From G039029935 sp039029935 (GTDB taxonomy: Bacteria; Chloroflexota; Anaerolineae; Caldilineales; Caldilineaceae), in the NCBI GenBank assembly GCA_039029935.1, contig JBCCFC010000638.1, positions 1 to 7,822 on the forward strand: DNA of 7,822 nt. The letters run 5' to 3'. The stretch's first letter is position 1, and each line of letters starts with the position of its first letter. Both the position numbers and the translations under genes were made by a program. Below the pieces are notes generated by a model. The model was not told where the DNA came from. It saw only the letters and a list, made by a program, of their open reading frames with translations, and did no database searches. Of this stretch, positions 6,680 through 7,822 are shown one piece after another.

Positions 6680-7423
6680 TTATCGGCGAGGCCAAGGCCC
6701 TGTCCCGACGACCGCTAATGGATTGTTTTCGTTGTGATATTTATCGGATAGCCCTAAAATTGCGGTTCCATTCAGCAAAACTAGCACATATTCATCTTGA
6801 TATGAAATTTCAGTATAGTAAATTTTGTTTTTTGTTCGTGTCCAATAGCCATTTATTGTATGGGCTGTGATCCGGACACCTTCTGGAATTTCCCGACGCA
6901 GCAACCTCTGAGAATTCGCGGTGGGAAACTGTTGACTAAACCGTGTTGTGAGCCTCAGAATCCAGCGTCGCAACCGCCCGTCCTCAATATCTTCATGATA
7001 GAGTTGCTGTGTTATCAACCCTTGCGGTTGCGAGGGGAGACCGACATTCATATATGAGCCATAGTGATAGCCATAAGGACTGTAAAAACGGGGCCGATAG
7101 GCGACTGATCGGTTTGGGCTATTGTCCGTGCCTGAGACGATTGTACGACGAGATGCGATGCTGTGTACAAATGTTGATGTATATCCATATGGACTGGTCC
7201 GACTGCTCCATGCACCGATGTAAGGGCTACTGTTATTTCTGCTGGATGAGCTACGGAAGGAACTACTGCCGATTCGGACGCTACCGCCTCGGCTACCACC
7301 ACCTCGGCTACCACCACCTCGGCTACCACCACCTCCACCTTTTTTTGCATACACAATGTACCCAGTTTGTGAGAATGTGAGTAATGCTGCTGTTCCACCG
7401 ATGATAAATGCCCGCCGATTCAT
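6680..7423 (-). CDS. Exported glycine- and serine-rich protein of unknown function, twin-arginine-like leader
   Basis: This is a 247-residue protein I do not recognise. The N-terminus MNRRAFIIGG has an RRxF pair followed by a hydrophobic stretch to about residue 26 (ending YIVYA). This is close to the Tat signal consensus, with a possible cleavage after VYA; a single membrane anchor is the alternative. Next come three GGGSR-type units (about 29-47), a serine/arginine-rich stretch (48-66), and a Tyr/Pro/Gly-rich segment with SPYG twice and SPY once (about 66-130). From about 135 onward composition becomes normal and a folded domain is likely: a helical part (LRRWILRLTTRFSQQF), then PEGVRI and a run of predicted strands (IYYTEISYQDEYVLVLLNGTAILGL). 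The ending is GTGPWPRR. The layout suggests a surface or cell-envelope protein with a flexible linker. An AGAGG site eight bases upstream supports the start. No neighbour suggests a function. Confidence 0.8.
   Translation of the reverse strand: MNRRAFIIGGTAALLTFSQTGYIVYAKKGGGGGSRGGGSRGGGSRGGSVRIGSSSFRSSSSRNNSSPYIGAWSSRTSPYGYTSTFVHSIASRRTIVSGTDNSPNRSVAYRPRFYSPYGYHYGSYMNVGLPSQPQGLITQQLYHEDIEDGRLRRWILRLTTRFSQQFPTANSQRLLRREIPEGVRITAHTINGYWTRTKNKIYYTEISYQDEYVLVLLNGTAILGLSDKYHNENNPLAVVGTGPWPRR
7291..7335. repeat. Three perfect 15-base tandem repeats inside the glycine-rich gene
   Basis: GGCTACCACCACCTC occurs three times head to tail (7291-7305, 7306-7320, 7321-7335), preceded by a decayed partial copy at about 7279-7290. 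On the coding strand each unit adds five residues, GGGSR in register, so changes in copy number keep the frame. Identity at the DNA level points to recent expansion by slippage. Confidence 0.9.
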
Positions 7424-7431
7424 TAATGTTG

Positions 7432-7436
7432 CCTCT
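7432..7436 (-). promoter_or_regulatory. Shine-Dalgarno site for the glycine-rich gene
   Basis: AGAGG on the minus strand, eight bases before the ATG at 7423, fixes the start so that the double-arginine leader is at the extreme N-terminus. Confidence 0.6.
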
Positions 7437-7519
7437 AGTTGTATTGAAAAAGTTTAGTAAAGTCATCAACATATGGTTGTTGATATGTATTGATAAGATG
7501 AATTCATTTTAGCAAAAAG

Positions 7520-7550
7520 CGTATGGCTATCTTGATATACGAGAGCCATA
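7520..7550. repeat. Overlapping alternative hairpins upstream of the glycine-rich gene
   Basis: TATGGCT (7522-7528) can pair with AGCCATA (7544-7550) across 15 bases. CGTAT (7520-7524) can instead pair with ATACG (7537-7541). The two pairings share bases 7522-7524 and so exclude one another. They lie about 100 bases upstream of the start and could be a leader switch or chance; stems this short are weak evidence. Confidence 0.35.
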
Positions 7551-7822
7551 TGTCTTCTATCTTGCTGACTTTTTCCTGACATAAGTCTCTCGTCCGCTAA
7601 AATACTGATGGGATGAGTAATTTATGCATTTCGATTTACGTAGCTCGTTGTGCAAGCATCTTTCGTGAAATGGTCTCCCGCACCTGGTTTCGTCTATGGA
7701 TAGACGGCGACGCCGCAACTGTTATCCTCGGAAAGTAGCCTGATTCCTTCTGGTAGGTTTATCCGTCGCATCCCATACCCCTACGCTTTATGGGCAATCA
7801 ATTTTGTGAAATAGCCTTATGA

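Larger units (their letters stand above)
7424..7822. other. Gene-free right end, upstream of the glycine-rich gene
   Basis: I can support no gene in these 399 bases. The part next to the gene must hold its promoter, but no good -35/-10 pair stands out. Dyads are ATCAAC-N8-GTTGAT (7465-7484) and the element at 7522-7550; a short hairpin, CGTCTA-TGGA-TAGACG, lies at 7691-7706. Two short frames overlap antiparallel: a 41-codon plus-strand frame (7613-7738), and a 25-codon minus-strand frame running from an ATG at about 7771 to a TAG at about 7696. Neither is recognisable. No tRNA, and no intron or insertion-sequence end, could be identified. Confidence 0.6.

Noticed and set aside
7291..7335. CRISPR-like repeat array
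   Set aside because: The units are contiguous without spacers, 15 bases long and inside a reading frame, so they are a coding microsatellite.
7009..7398. Frames on both strands overlapping the glycine-rich gene, with GYHHL or VVAEV repeats
   Set aside because: The repeats are the same 15-base DNA repeat read in wrong frames. Only the 6680-7423 frame has a leader, a ribosome site and a folded-looking C-terminus.
7660..7705. A GTGCGGGAG on the minus strand resembling a group II intron 5' end
   Set aside because: No domain V, no reverse transcriptase and no other intron signatures are present in the window.
7613..7738. A 41-codon plus-strand frame beginning ATG AGT AAT, ending in LGK
   Set aside because: There is no real ribosome site, no recognisable domain and no neighbour context, and an antisense short frame overlaps it. 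Frames this long are expected by chance.

Overview
This is a bacterial chromosomal window of about 7.8 kb. It holds five intact or near-intact protein genes, one degraded gene, and several long hairpins between genes. The coding style is ordinary bacterial, with Shine-Dalgarno sites before four of the genes. A receiver-adenylate cyclase fusion, a two-gene MacB/LolD-type ABC exporter with no adaptor-protein gene, and a remnant of an archaeal-type (DUF234-associated) ATPase occur together. I read this as most compatible with a filamentous Chloroflexota-like or cyanobacterium-like genome. That is a weak inference, because no rRNA or other phylogenetic marker is present.

Layout. Bases 2-622 (+) hold a partial ATPase reading frame. 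It enters from the left edge, has lost its Walker B aspartate and stops after the ATPase core, so it is probably a decaying gene. Bases 672-1337 (+) encode a 221-residue protein of unknown function with a PD-(D/E)XK-nuclease-like D...ExK signature. A perfect 21-bp hairpin separates it from the convergent ABC operon. That operon runs on the minus strand: an ATP-binding subunit (4100-4873), a 97-base spacer holding a perfect 24-bp inverted repeat, then an 869-residue double-FtsX permease (1394-4003). A 407-base AT-rich region with operator-like inverted repeats and a 15-bp tandem repeat lies between the operon and a divergent gene (5281-6516, +), which encodes a response-regulator receiver fused to a class III adenylate cyclase. 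A bidirectional-looking hairpin follows. A minus-strand gene (6680-7423) encodes a secreted or anchored glycine-rich protein with a twin-arginine-like leader. The last 400 bases hold no gene I can support.

How the genes work together. The ABC pair forms one transporter. The cyclase probably turns phosphorelay input into cAMP, and its divergent arrangement leaves room for shared regulation with the transporter. The ATPase remnant and the nuclease-like gene sit close enough to be cotranscribed. I did not recognise a complete defence system, CRISPR array, intact mobile element, tRNA or rRNA. Nothing here proves a new multi-gene system. The best leads are the unannotated nuclease-like protein, the hairpin inside the ABC operon and the glycine-rich exported protein.
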